Source: an uncultured Pelagibacteraceae bacterium (lineage in GTDB: Bacteria > Pseudomonadota > Alphaproteobacteria > Pelagibacterales > Pelagibacteraceae). Taken from it: DNA of 64,000 nucleotides. The position numbers were made by a program, and so were the translations under genes. The DNA lies in contig CACAWY010000003.1 in NCBI GenBank assembly GCA_902536385.1, forward strand, positions 62,001-126,000, given 5' to 3'. Under the pieces are notes generated by a model. The model was not told where the DNA came from. It ran no database searches and worked only from the letters and a program-made list of their open reading frames with translations. Below are positions 36,563 through 44,811 of the stretch, one piece after another; position 1 is the first letter of the stretch, and every line of letters begins with the position of its first letter.

Positions 36563-37731
36563 TTTTTAGAGAATAATAGTAATAAAAAATATCCAAATAA
36601 TGTTGAAAGGAGTGAACCAGTTAATACACCAATTTTTACGCCGTCCATATACTCTAAGTTATTTGCAAAAGCTAAGTTTCCAACAAATAAGCTCATCGTA
36701 AAACCTATTCCAGTTAATATTGAAACGGCATAAAAGGCCGGCCAAGTTGAACCACTAGGTTTATCAGCTATTTTAAGCTTTACCGAAATATAAGAAAGCA
36801 CAAACACACCAATTTGTTTTCCAAAAAATAATCCTAATACAATACCTAGAGGAACAGGATTTAATAGCGTAGAAAAAGTTAACCCATCGAGCGATACACC
36901 AGCATTAGCAAAAGCAAAAATCGGCATTATCCCAAATGCTACGTACGGTGACAATCCATGTTCTAATTTAAGAAGCATTGATTTTTTACTATCTTTAGTA
37001 TTATGAGGTATAGTAAGAGCTAGTAATACACCGGCTATAGTAGCATGAATTCCTGAATTATGCGTAAAGTCCCACAAAAGAATTCCTACTATTAAAAAAG
37101 GAAAAAAGTTTTTAACTTTAAATTTATTTAATAAAATTAAACTTATTACTGATATTAACATTAAAATTAGATATTTTATCTCAATATTTCCTGAGTAGAA
37201 GAATGCAATTATTACTATAGCTCCTAAGTCATCTATAATAGCTAAAGCTGTCAAAAAAACTTTTAAAGAAACAGGAACTCTTTTACCTAAAAGAGATAAG
37301 ACTCCTAAAGAAAAAGCAATATCAGTAGCAGATGGTATAGCCCAACCATTAAGTGTTGTGCTGTCAGAATAATTAATTACAATATAAAATAATGCAGGGA
37401 TAGCCATACCACCAACTGCACCTATTATAGGTAACATCGCTTGCTTTGGATTAGAAAGTTCACCTTGAACAAATTCTCTTTTAATTTCCAAAGAAACAAA
37501 AAAGAAAAATATAGCCATTAAAACATCATTAATCCAATGTAGAACACTTAGTTTTAATCCAAAATTTTTTGTACCAAGAACAATATATTTTTCTAGAGTT
37601 GAGAAATAATATTCACTTAAATCACTGTTACTAATAAAAAGAGCTAGTATCGCTGCAAACAGTAAAACTAATCCAGAAGCAGCCTCAAGTTTAAAAAAGT
37701 ATTTAAATGGTTTTGTAATGTACTGGATCAT
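36559..37731 (-). CDS. nhaA: Na+/H+ antiporter NhaA
   Basis: NhaA exchanges two protons for one sodium ion across the inner membrane. The 390-aa protein has about 12 membrane helices. The paired aspartates of the transport site are in 'LTALAIIDDLGAIVIIAFFYS' (E. coli Asp163/164), the preceding 'IPSATDIAFSLGVLSLLG' is the unwound helix IV motif, and 'GIGFTMSLFVGNLAF' contains the conserved helix X-XI region. Length is normal. It is the first gene of the minus-strand nhaA-scaffold-peroxidase unit and is divergent from tRNA-Pro. Confidence 0.95.
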   Translation of the reverse strand: MIQYITKPFKYFFKLEAASGLVLLFAAILALFISNSDLSEYYFSTLEKYIVLGTKNFGLKLSVLHWINDVLMAIFFFFVSLEIKREFVQGELSNPKQAMLPIIGAVGGMAIPALFYIVINYSDSTTLNGWAIPSATDIAFSLGVLSLLGKRVPVSLKVFLTALAIIDDLGAIVIIAFFYSGNIEIKYLILMLISVISLILLNKFKVKNFFPFLIVGILLWDFTHNSGIHATIAGVLLALTIPHNTKDSKKSMLLKLEHGLSPYVAFGIMPIFAFANAGVSLDGLTFSTLLNPVPLGIVLGLFFGKQIGVFVLSYISVKLKIADKPSGSTWPAFYAVSILTGIGFTMSLFVGNLAFANNLEYMDGVKIGVLTGSLLSTLFGYFLLLLFSKK

Positions 37732-37766
37732 TGGTATTATTTACTTGTATAGAGACTATCTTTCAA

Positions 37767-37795
37767 TTGCCAAAATCACTTAATTAACCTATAAA
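37767..37795 (+). promoter_or_regulatory. Candidate sigma-70 promoter for tRNA-Pro
   Basis: TTGCCA (37767-37772) and TATAAA (37790-37795) are separated by exactly 17 bases. The -10 box ends nine bases before the mature tRNA 5' end, so transcription would begin at or just before the tRNA. This is the best placed sigma-70-like pair in the window. Confidence 0.55.
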
Positions 37796-37804
37796 AAAGA
37801 TGTT

Positions 37805-37881
<77 letters not shown>

Positions 37882-37890
37882 TTAAATATT

Positions 37891-38175
37891 ATGAAAAAGG
37901 CTAAAATTTATATACCTTCAAAAACTGCCATGCAGTCGGGTAGGGGTAAACAAAAAGATTGGATACTTGAGTTTGAAACTAAAGATACTTCAATAAATCC
38001 TCTTATGGGATGGGAAGCATCTTCAGATACTTTAGAAGAAGTTATTTTAAAATTTTCAAGTAAAGATAAAGCCATAGAATATGCTGAAAAAAATAATATT
38101 TCTTTTAAAGTTATTGAACCAAAAAAAAAAGAATTTGTTATCAAATCGTACGCTGACAATTTTCTTAAAAATTAA
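37891..38175 (+). CDS. NDUFS4-like Complex I accessory subunit
   Basis: This 94-aa protein matches the 'ETC complex I subunit conserved region' family, the bacterial relatives of mitochondrial NDUFS4, an accessory subunit of NADH dehydrogenase found mainly in alphaproteobacteria. Visible cues are 'KIYIPSKTAMQSGRGKQKDWILEFE', 'PLMGWEASSDTLEEVILKFSSKDKAIEYAEKNNI' and 'IKSYADNF', matching the family's W.leF......PLMGWtsS.D....v.l.F.s.e.Ai.yAe. pattern. It is soluble with no membrane segment. The nuo operon is not here. It begins nine bases after tRNA-Pro. Confidence 0.9.
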   Translation: MKKAKIYIPSKTAMQSGRGKQKDWILEFETKDTSINPLMGWEASSDTLEEVILKFSSKDKAIEYAEKNNISFKVIEPKKKEFVIKSYADNFLKN

Positions 38176-38177
38176 AA

Positions 38178-39182
38178 ATGTGGCGTAGTTATTTTACAGA
38201 AAAAAAATGGTTACTTTGGTCTTGGGGTGGTTTTACATTTATTATTCTTTCCCTACTTGCTCAAACGTATATAGATGTAAAAATTAACGAATGGTATAAA
38301 GGCTTTTATGATCTTCTACAAAAAGCTCCTGAAAGAGAATTATCTGAATTTTATGATGGCATAATCTTATTTATGAAATTAGCTATACCTTATGTGATAA
38401 TTTATACTGTAACTAATTATTTTACTAGACTCTGGGCTTTTAGATGGAGAGAGGCTATGACTTTCTCTTACATGCCTTACTGGAGAGCAGTTGATGCTAA
38501 AGTTGAGGGTGCATCTCAACGTATTCAAGAAGACGCAATGAATTTTGCTAAAATTGTTGAAAGCTTAGGTTTACAAATAGTCAGAGCTATTATGCTATTG
38601 ATTGCCTTTTTGCCAATTTTATGGGGATTGTCATCTAATGTTGTGATACCTTTTTTTAAAGATATTTCAGGATCGTTAGTATGGGTATCTCTGGTTGCTA
38701 GTTTAGGTGGATTAGTTATTAGTTGGATTGTAGGTATTAAATTACCAGGTCTTGAATACAACAATCAGAAAGTAGAAGCAGCTTTTAGAAAAGAATTGGT
38801 TTATGGTGAAGATGATAGAAGGAATTATGTTCAAGCTCCAACCATTCTTCAATTATTTACAGGCATAAAGTTTAATTATCACAGGCTTTTCTTGCATTAC
38901 GGATATTTTGATCTTTGGTTAATTATGTATAACCAAACAATGATAATTGTGCCATATTTATTAATGGGACCTGGTTTATTTACAGGAGCAATGACGTTAG
39001 GTGTATTAATTCAAACATCAAGCGCTTTTAGAGAAGTGCAAAGTAGTTTTTCTTTATTCTTACAAAATTGGACAAGAATTACCGAATTAAGATCTATTCA
39101 TAAGCGTTTAATGGAATTCGAAGAAGCTATTAACTTTAAAAACAAGTTGAGAAAACCGAGAAAATCTGATGTAAGAGTTTAA
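38178..39182 (+). CDS. SbmA/BacA-like membrane transporter
   Basis: This 334-aa protein resembles SbmA/BacA, proton-driven inner-membrane transporters with the transmembrane fold of ABC exporters but no ATPase domain, known for import of antimicrobial peptides and peptide-like compounds. Cues are 'YIDVKINEWYKGFYDLLQKA', 'FRWREAMTFSYMPYW', 'EGASQRIQEDAMNFAKIVE' and 'RRNYVQAPTILQLF'. It is somewhat shorter than SbmA (~400 aa). There is no Walker motif. It starts two bases after the NDUFS4-like gene and overlaps the next transporter by one base. Its natural substrate in this organism is unknown. Confidence 0.83.
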   Translation: MWRSYFTEKKWLLWSWGGFTFIILSLLAQTYIDVKINEWYKGFYDLLQKAPERELSEFYDGIILFMKLAIPYVIIYTVTNYFTRLWAFRWREAMTFSYMPYWRAVDAKVEGASQRIQEDAMNFAKIVESLGLQIVRAIMLLIAFLPILWGLSSNVVIPFFKDISGSLVWVSLVASLGGLVISWIVGIKLPGLEYNNQKVEAAFRKELVYGEDDRRNYVQAPTILQLFTGIKFNYHRLFLHYGYFDLWLIMYNQTMIIVPYLLMGPGLFTGAMTLGVLIQTSSAFREVQSSFSLFLQNWTRITELRSIHKRLMEFEEAINFKNKLRKPRKSDVRV

Positions 39183-40081
39183 TGGAACTCTACCTCAAAC
39201 TAATAGATGTAATCGCACCTGTCTTTTTTGTTATTGGAATAGGATATTATCTAGGAAAAAAAAATCCTGAAATAAGTACTGATTTCATAACTACATTTGC
39301 TGGAAACGTTGGAACACCAGCTATGATATTTTACACAATAACTACTACAGGGGTAACTTTAGCTGTTTTTATTGAATATTTTATTTACGCATTAATAATA
39401 ATTACTGGTTTTTCATTAGTTGGAATTTTATTTTTATTAATATTAAAGAAAGATTTTATCAGTGAGTTACCACCATTGATTTTACCGAATACTGGAAATA
39501 TGGGCATTCCGATTTGTTTATTTGCATATGGAACGGCTGGGCTAGGGGTTGCTTCAGCCATAGCTTCTGTAATTATTTTGCTTCACTTCACATTAGGTGT
39601 ATTGCTGGCCAAGAAAAGTTTTTCTGTAGAAATATTAATTAAAAATATGCCAATTTATGGAATAATAGTTTCTGTTATTTTTCTGTATTTTGAATGGGAT
39701 GTTCCTGGGTATCTAGAAAACACAACATTTTTACTTACATATGCTACAATATTTTTAGTTTTGATGTCACTTGGTATTGCCCTTTCACGAATGAAAGTAG
39801 TTTCATGGACTCATGCATCAATTCTAGGATCAGTAAGAGTCATTATTGGACCTTTAATAGGATTTGGATTAATAAAATTTCTTAATTTAGAAGGGTTCGC
39901 AGCTGGTGTTCTTCTTATTCAATCATGTATGCCAAGTGCAGTTCTAACTTATTTAGTTGGCTCAATGTACTCAGAAAAAAGGGTAGTAGACAGCGTAGCT
40001 AGTGTTATTGTTACCTCAACTGTTTTATCTTTTATCACCATTCCAATAGTAGTATTTTTAAGTCTCAAATATTTTCAATAA
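39182..40081 (+). CDS. AEC family transporter (auxin efflux carrier fold)
   Basis: This 299-aa integral membrane protein has about ten hydrophobic segments arranged as two five-helix repeats. 'LILPNTGNMGIPICLFAYG' and 'LIQSCMPSAVLTYLVGSMY' are the typical crossover motifs of the AEC/Mem_trans family. Members export or import organic acids such as malate and malonate, but substrates cannot be read from sequence. It is translationally coupled (TAATG) to the SbmA/BacA-like gene. It is the last gene before the accessory region; the long gap and terminator at 40.08-40.49 kb follow. Confidence 0.87.
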   Translation: MELYLKLIDVIAPVFFVIGIGYYLGKKNPEISTDFITTFAGNVGTPAMIFYTITTTGVTLAVFIEYFIYALIIITGFSLVGILFLLILKKDFISELPPLILPNTGNMGIPICLFAYGTAGLGVASAIASVIILLHFTLGVLLAKKSFSVEILIKNMPIYGIIVSVIFLYFEWDVPGYLENTTFLLTYATIFLVLMSLGIALSRMKVVSWTHASILGSVRVIIGPLIGFGLIKFLNLEGFAAGVLLIQSCMPSAVLTYLVGSMYSEKRVVDSVASVIVTSTVLSFITIPIVVFLSLKYFQ

Positions 40082-40493
40082 ATACAGTAACTTATTATAT
40101 ATTGTTAAAGTATAAAATTAATAAATAGGTAAATATTACTTATATATTTCATAGAAAATGTAAAAAAACATTGAAAAATAATGCTTATTTTAGATAAAAA
40201 GTTATTAAATTAGTTTAGAAAAGGGCTTAAAAGTATCTTTTTAGTTAAATGAAACTAGAAAATTAAAAAGTAAAAGGGCTAAAATTAAGCAAAATAGGTT
40301 ATTTTGGACAATTCTAAAAACAGCGATAATCAATAATTCTGCAAGCATTGCGTATTCGGAATATGCTATTTAAACGGCCATAGAGGTCGTTTTTTTTGCA
40401 ATCAGTGATTTTAGAGTACAACTGACTGGTGTGTGGGTAAAAAATACAATGAAATAGGGGGTAATAGACCCAATCGCCCGTCAAATAAGAATT
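40082..40493. other. 412-base gene-free gap, by far the longest in the window
   Basis: No reading frame, tRNA or recognised RNA family is seen here. The left 290 bases are AT-rich with scattered A/T tracts. The right 120 bases are visibly less AT-rich. Near the middle is 'AGCAT-TGCGT-ATTC-G-GAAT-ATGCT' (40345-40368), a bulged inverted repeat, directly before an intrinsic terminator. A small RNA ending at that terminator, or decayed mobile-element DNA next to the recombinase gene, are both possible. Confidence 0.6.
40372..40397 (+). terminator. Intrinsic (rho-independent) terminator
   Basis: Stem AAACGGCC / GGTCGTTT (eight pairs, one G-U), five-base loop ATAGA, followed by an uninterrupted run of eight T. 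It would end transcription from the AEC transporter operon or from an RNA encoded in the gap. It is about 290 bases after the AEC stop, which is far for a simple mRNA terminator. Confidence 0.8.
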
Positions 40494-40769
40494 CTAGAGC
40501 GTTATACCCTCTTTTTTTAGCAATAATTTCTTTGTTTTTAGACCTCCTTTGCCTGAATAGCCTCCAAGCGACCCGTCAGATCTTATAACTCTATGGCAGG
40601 GTATTTTGGGTGCATAGGGGTTTTTTCCTATCGCATTGGCCACAGCACGTACTGCAAGGGGTTTACCAATGGCTTTTGCTACCTGAGAGTAGGTTTTAAC
40701 GTTTCCACGAGGTATTTTCCTCAAATAAGCCCATACTTTTAGTTGAAATTTAGTACCTGCTAGCTTCAT
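40494..40769 (-). CDS. ogt: Methylated-DNA--protein cysteine methyltransferase (minimal C-terminal domain)
   Basis: This suicide alkyltransferase removes O6-alkyl groups from guanine. The 91-aa protein consists only of the C-terminal MGMT domain: 'TKFQLKVWAYLRKIPRGNVKTYSQVAKAIG' (helix-turn-helix and tyrosine), 'RAVANAIGKNPYAPKIPCHRVI' with acceptor Cys58, and 'GGYSGKGGLKTKKLLL'. Because the PCHR cysteine is retained it should be a true transferase, not an alkyltransferase-like protein. The N-terminal domain is absent. Its base composition is visibly less AT-rich than neighbouring genes, which suggests transfer. It overlaps the next upstream small gene by one base. Confidence 0.9.
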   Translation of the reverse strand: MKLAGTKFQLKVWAYLRKIPRGNVKTYSQVAKAIGKPLAVRAVANAIGKNPYAPKIPCHRVIRSDGSLGGYSGKGGLKTKKLLLKKEGITL

Positions 40770-40960
40770 TAGTCAAAAATTAAGTAAATTGTTAGAGATA
40801 TGCCTATTATAAGGGCTATTATTGAGCCTAAAGCTATCATTTTTTTTCCTTTTGAGCTTGAGTTAGTCCAGAAGTATGAAATTCCATACACAGCAGCTAT
40901 AAATACTACTATAGGAAGAATAAATTTAATCATCAGTTTTAAAATTATACGTATTGACAT
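40769..40960 (-). CDS. Small membrane protein upstream of ogt
   Basis: I do not recognise this family. The 63-aa product has two hydrophobic segments (about 10-28 and 42-61) separated by a short basic loop ('SSSKGKKM'), so it is probably a two-pass inner-membrane protein. An alternative ATG at 40933 would remove nine residues and leave the first helix intact; it would also free the promoter-like TTGACA at 40954-40959 on the other strand. It is coupled to ogt by a one-base overlap, so the two are likely co-expressed, but no functional link is evident. Confidence 0.55.
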   Translation of the reverse strand: MSIRIILKLMIKFILPIVVFIAAVYGISYFWTNSSSKGKKMIALGSIIALIIGISLTIYLIFD

Positions 40961-40982
40961 CTAAAATCACTTAATATATTAC
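40954..40982 (+). promoter_or_regulatory. Candidate promoter of the tyrosine recombinase gene
   Basis: A perfect consensus -35 box TTGACA (40954-40959) is followed after 15 bases by TATATT, or after 17 bases by TATTAC. The recombinase ATG lies about 38 bases further on. It overlaps the start of the divergent 63-aa gene, so the two may share this region. Confidence 0.45.
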
Positions 40983-41020
40983 TAATGATAATTAATGGTT
41001 ATCAATAGTAATAATAAAAT

Positions 41021-41974
41021 ATGAATGAGTTAGTTACAGATTTAAAAAAACTCCATGAGGATACTTTAAACAACCTCAAGTTATCTAAGGCTAATAATAC
41101 ACTGAGAGCTTATAAATCGGACTTTAAAGATTTCGGAGCGTTTTGCGCAAAACATGGATTTAATTCTATGCCAACAGAACCTAAAGTTGTGTCTTTATAT
41201 CTAACACATCTTTCTACTTACTCAAAAATAAGCACTTTAAGACGTAGATTAGTATCTATTGGAGTGGTTCATAAGTTAAAGGGACATTATTTAGATACAA
41301 AACATCCTGTAATTATTGAAAACTTAATGGGTATAAAAAGAAAAAAAGGAAGCATTCAAATAGGAAAAAAACCCTTATTAATCAATCATTTAAAACAAAT
41401 TATCAATGTGATAGAGGATCAAAAAATAGAAAAAATAAAAAAATTAAGAAATAAAACTTTAATACTTATAGGTTTTGGCGGAGGATTTAGAAGAACAGAA
41501 TTAATTTCTATTGATCATGAAGACTTAGATTTTGTCCATGAAGGTGTTAAAATATCTCTTAGAAGATCTAAAACAGATCAATTTGGAGAGGGTCTGATTA
41601 AAGCACTCCCCTACTTTGCTAATGAAAAATATTGTCCAGTAACAAATTTAAAAAATTGGTTGAACTTATCAAAAATTAAATCCGGTCCAATATTTAGAAG
41701 ATTTGCTAAAGGATCAATATTAACTACCCATAGATTAACAGATCAATCAGTAGTATTAATAATTAAGGATTGCTTAAAATTAGCAGGTATAGAAAATCAA
41801 AACTTTTCAGGCCATAGTTTAAGATCTGGTTTTGCAACTGTAGCTGCAGAGTCTGGCGCTGATGAAAGAAGTATAATGGCAATGACAGGACACAAAACAA
41901 CTCAAATGGTAAGAAGATATATAAGAGAGGCTAATTTATTTAATAATAATGCATTAAATAAGATAAAATTTTAA
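41021..41974 (+). CDS. Tyrosine recombinase / phage-type integrase
   Basis: This 317-aa site-specific recombinase has the full catalytic set: Arg157 or Arg158 in 'GGGFRRTELISIDHEDLD', Lys184 in 'RRSKTDQ', His265 and Arg268 in 'SGHSLRSGF', His291 in 'MTGHKTTQMV', and the nucleophile Tyr300 in 'RRYIREA'. The N-terminal ~115 residues form the SAM-like core-binding domain ('NTLRAYKSDFKDFGAFC'). The order is that of genomic-island integrases rather than XerC/XerD. It stands at the left edge of the polysaccharide island, one base before the FkbM gene, and follows the only long intergenic gap. It appears intact and may be active. Confidence 0.9.
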   Translation: MNELVTDLKKLHEDTLNNLKLSKANNTLRAYKSDFKDFGAFCAKHGFNSMPTEPKVVSLYLTHLSTYSKISTLRRRLVSIGVVHKLKGHYLDTKHPVIIENLMGIKRKKGSIQIGKKPLLINHLKQIINVIEDQKIEKIKKLRNKTLILIGFGGGFRRTELISIDHEDLDFVHEGVKISLRRSKTDQFGEGLIKALPYFANEKYCPVTNLKNWLNLSKIKSGPIFRRFAKGSILTTHRLTDQSVVLIIKDCLKLAGIENQNFSGHSLRSGFATVAAESGADERSIMAMTGHKTTQMVRRYIREANLFNNNALNKIKF

Positions 41975-41975
41975 A

Positions 41976-42665
41976 ATGATTAATTACTTTAAAAAAGTAT
42001 ATTACGAAAAATATTCAAAAAAATCTTATTCATTAAGTAATGTTGATTTAGTAATTGAAAGAATATTTAAAAAAAAAGAAAATGGAGTTTTTATTGATGT
42101 AGGATGCAATCATCCAATCAAGTATAATAATACATATTTATTATATAAAAAAGGTTGGCGAGGTATAAATATCGATCTAGATCAGGAATCTATAGATCAA
42201 TTTAATAAATTAAGATCTGAAGATGATAATATACAATCATTAGTTACATCATTTGATGATGAAGAAAAAGAATTGTATTTTTATCATAATAGATCAGCTA
42301 TAAATACAATAAGTAAAGAATTAGCTGAAAGTAGAAATAAAAAATTTAAAAAAATTAAAAAATTGAAAGGAAAAACTTTGAATAGTATTATTGAAAATTC
42401 AAAGTTCAAAGGTTCAAAAATAAATTTTCTATCTATCGATATTGAGAATTATGAATATGAAGCTTTAAAAAATTTTAATTTCAGCAAATATAATATTGAT
42501 ATTATTGTAACCGAAATAACAGATACAAGTATTAAAGATTTAGAGGTATACAACTTTTCATTAGAAAATGTTGTAAAAACTGATTTATATAAATTACTGA
42601 TTAAAAATAATTATAAATTAATAAATTGGATAAACGCTGATCTAATTTTCGCTAAAAATAACTAA
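41976..42665 (+). CDS. FkbM-family methyltransferase
   Basis: This SAM-dependent methyltransferase of the FkbM type (229 aa) is often found in surface glycan clusters, where members O-methylate sugars. Motif I is 'FIDVGCNHPIKYNNTYLLYKKGWRGINIDLDQESI', followed by 'AINTISKELAES' and 'INFLSIDIENYEYEALKNFNF', the family's conserved 'D.EG.E' region (here DIENYE). 'LYKKGWRGINID' is a hallmark of this subgroup. It begins one base after the recombinase stop, and converges with the GT9 gene. Confidence 0.86.
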   Translation: MINYFKKVYYEKYSKKSYSLSNVDLVIERIFKKKENGVFIDVGCNHPIKYNNTYLLYKKGWRGINIDLDQESIDQFNKLRSEDDNIQSLVTSFDDEEKELYFYHNRSAINTISKELAESRNKKFKKIKKLKGKTLNSIIENSKFKGSKINFLSIDIENYEYEALKNFNFSKYNIDIIVTEITDTSIKDLEVYNFSLENVVKTDLYKLLIKNNYKLINWINADLIFAKNN

Positions 42666-42682
42666 GTTTTAGTTCTTTAGAC

Positions 42683-42703
42683 GAAAGTACTCTTTCATTT
42701 TTT
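42683..42703 (+). terminator. Weak intrinsic terminator candidate after the FkbM gene
   Basis: A five-base stem GAAAG/CTTTC with loop TACT is followed by ATTTTTT. It sits in the 29-base gap between the convergent FkbM and GT9 genes. The stem is short and A/T-rich at its base, so activity is uncertain. Confidence 0.3.
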
Positions 42704-43720
42704 AATCTTTTTTAAAACATCAAATAATATCTTTTCTATTTTAAAATTTTTTTTATCATCGGACTTAAAGACAAATTGGTGAGATGTATTTTTAGGAACC
42801 CAACAACTATACCAGATCAAATCTCTCTTATTAATTATATCAATTATTTTGCTATTATTAGCTCCAGAAATTTGAACAAGAAAGCCTGAGTGACAACTAA
42901 TCGAAAATTTTGAATGATATATCAATCTTTCCGTTATTTCCAAACTACTATCTTCAAATAGTTCTATATTTTTATTCTTTTTATTTTTTAATTTCTTTTT
43001 AAAATTAACAAAATAATCAAAAGAATTCTTGAAAGAAGTAATTAATATTTTTCTTTTTATTTTTTTTTGAAAAATTACCAAATTTTCATATAAATTTTCT
43101 TTAATATCGTTTATATCCAGCCATTTTTCATCTAAATGAATAAGAATAAATTTCTCTTTATTCATCATATTTTTATATTGTTTTGATAATTTTTTAATTT
43201 TTTTAGGAGGTGAATAAAAATAACTGTCTTCTTTTTTAATTTTAAGTCCAAGATAATTTCCCAATTTAATAAATTTACTTGGCAAGTGTTCTATCTTTTC
43301 TAAATATTTCTTACTCGTAAATGTTTCATATTTATCGAAAAAGAGAAAATTTAAAATATTAGGTTTAAAAAAAGATAAACCTAAAAATTTAAATTTATAA
43401 AAAAGCCCAAATTTAAACTTTGACTTTAAAAAAAAATTACATAAAAAAGAAAATGATTTTCCATCAATCGCAAATGATGCGTAATATTCATTTTTAATTA
43501 TCTTTTTAAAAATTCTAATTTTTTTAAAAAGGTTAAAAGTTTTATCGTAAAGAATTACATTATCTATAATTTTGTATTTTTTAATAAAATGATTGTTATA
43601 TTTTGAAGAAATAACTGTAATTTTTGATTTTGGATACTTATCCTTTATTGCTTTTATTATATTAGTTATAATTAAAAAATCACCTAACCTATCACTTCTA
43701 AACAAAATAAATCTTTTCAT
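42695..43720 (-). CDS. Glycosyltransferase family 9 (heptosyltransferase-like)
   Basis: This 341-aa protein has the GT9 fold that transfers ADP-heptose or similar sugars to lipopolysaccharide core. The N-terminus 'RFILFRSDRLGDFLIITNIIKAIKDKYPKSKITVISS' is diagnostic (lGDxllttPxlralk...P.a.i.vl), and 'YHSKFSISCHSGFLVQISGANNSKIIDI' near the end matches the family's 'adl.i..dsg..hla.a.g'. It is very Lys/Phe-rich and AT-rich. Sequence does not decide whether it acts on LPS core or O-antigen. It lies in the same minus-strand unit as gmd. Confidence 0.82.
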   Translation of the reverse strand: MKRFILFRSDRLGDFLIITNIIKAIKDKYPKSKITVISSKYNNHFIKKYKIIDNVILYDKTFNLFKKIRIFKKIIKNEYYASFAIDGKSFSFLCNFFLKSKFKFGLFYKFKFLGLSFFKPNILNFLFFDKYETFTSKKYLEKIEHLPSKFIKLGNYLGLKIKKEDSYFYSPPKKIKKLSKQYKNMMNKEKFILIHLDEKWLDINDIKENLYENLVIFQKKIKRKILITSFKNSFDYFVNFKKKLKNKKNKNIELFEDSSLEITERLIYHSKFSISCHSGFLVQISGANNSKIIDIINKRDLIWYSCWVPKNTSHQFVFKSDDKKNFKIEKILFDVLKKIKK

Positions 43721-43764
43721 CTTAAAATCAATTCACTATTTTTATTAAAAAATATTTTAATTAT

Positions 43765-44811
43765 CTAATTATTAGAAATTTCAAAATCAATCATGTCATC
43801 AATTAATTCATCTGTCGATAAAGCTGGTTTCCATTTTAACAATTTTTTCGCTTTAGAAAAATCGCCTTTTAGGAAATCAACTTCTGAAGGTCTAAAATGC
43901 TTTGAGTTTACATCAATTATAATTTTTCCTGTATGTGTATCTATAGCTTTTTCGTTTAAGCCCTTCCCTTTCCATTTAAGTGAAATCTCCAATTTTTTTG
44001 CTACCATTGTAACAAATTTTTTTACAGTATATTCTTTGTTTGTTGCAATAACCCAGTCTTCGGGTTTTTTATATTGGAGAATTTTCCACATCGAAATAGC
44101 GTAGTCTTTCGCGTGCCCCCAATCTCTAATAGCATAAAGGTTTCCTAATGATAATTTCTTTTGCTGACCGTTTTTAATTCTTACTAATCCTTGTACAATT
44201 TTTTTTGTTACAAAGGTTGGTCCTCTCCTAGGCGATTCATGATTAAATAAAATACCATTGCAAGCAAATATTTTATATGCCTCTCTGTAATGTACAGCTG
44301 TATGGTACGCAAAAACTTTTGAAACTCCATAAATTGATCTTGGATGAAAATGAATTTTTTCATTTAATGATTTTCTTTTTTTTACTAATCCGTACATTTC
44401 AGAGCTAGAAGCTTGATAATATTTTGTTTTTTTAAGTTTAAGAATCTTAATGGCTTCCAATATTCTAAGCGCTCCTAAAGCAGTAATATCAGCTGTATAT
44501 TCAGGTATATCGAAAGAAACTCTGACATGGCTTTGTGCTGCCAAGTTATAAATTTCATCAGGTTTAATTTTATTTATAATATTAAGCGTGCTTGTTCCAT
44601 CGGATATATCTCCATAATGAATATAGAAGTTTTTATTAGTAAAATTTAAACTGTCAAATAGATGGTCAATTCTTTCTGTGTTTGCACTAGATGACCTTCT
44701 TTTAACACCATGAATAATATAATTTTTTTTTAATAAAATTTCTGCTAAATAAGAACCATCCTGTCCTGTAATTCCAAAAATTAAAGCAATTTTTTTTTTT
44801 ACTTTTCCCAT
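43765..44811 (-). CDS. gmd: GDP-mannose 4,6-dehydratase
   Basis: Gmd converts GDP-mannose to GDP-4-keto-6-deoxymannose, the precursor of GDP-fucose, GDP-rhamnose and GDP-perosamine. The 348-aa short-chain dehydrogenase-type enzyme has 'IFGITGQDGSYLAEILLKKNY' (NADP-binding), 'HGVKRRSSSANTERIDHLF', 'YQASSSEMYG' with the catalytic Ser/Thr-Glu, 'YGVSKVFAYH' (YxxxK) and 'NHESPRRGPTFVTKKI'. Its substrate can come from ManC at 2 kb. No GDP-4-keto-6-deoxymannose reductase, epimerase or perosamine synthase is in the window, so the final sugar is unknown. It overlaps the upstream glycosyltransferase by 13 bases. Confidence 0.94.
   Translation of the reverse strand: MGKVKKKIALIFGITGQDGSYLAEILLKKNYIIHGVKRRSSSANTERIDHLFDSLNFTNKNFYIHYGDISDGTSTLNIINKIKPDEIYNLAAQSHVRVSFDIPEYTADITALGALRILEAIKILKLKKTKYYQASSSEMYGLVKKRKSLNEKIHFHPRSIYGVSKVFAYHTAVHYREAYKIFACNGILFNHESPRRGPTFVTKKIVQGLVRIKNGQQKKLSLGNLYAIRDWGHAKDYAISMWKILQYKKPEDWVIATNKEYTVKKFVTMVAKKLEISLKWKGKGLNEKAIDTHTGKIIIDVNSKHFRPSEVDFLKGDFSKAKKLLKWKPALSTDELIDDMIDFEISNN

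Noticed and set aside
41021-41974. XerC/XerD chromosome-dimer recombinase and a nearby dif site
   Set aside because: The N-terminal domain and context fit an island integrase, and no dif-like 28-base palindromic core was recognised.
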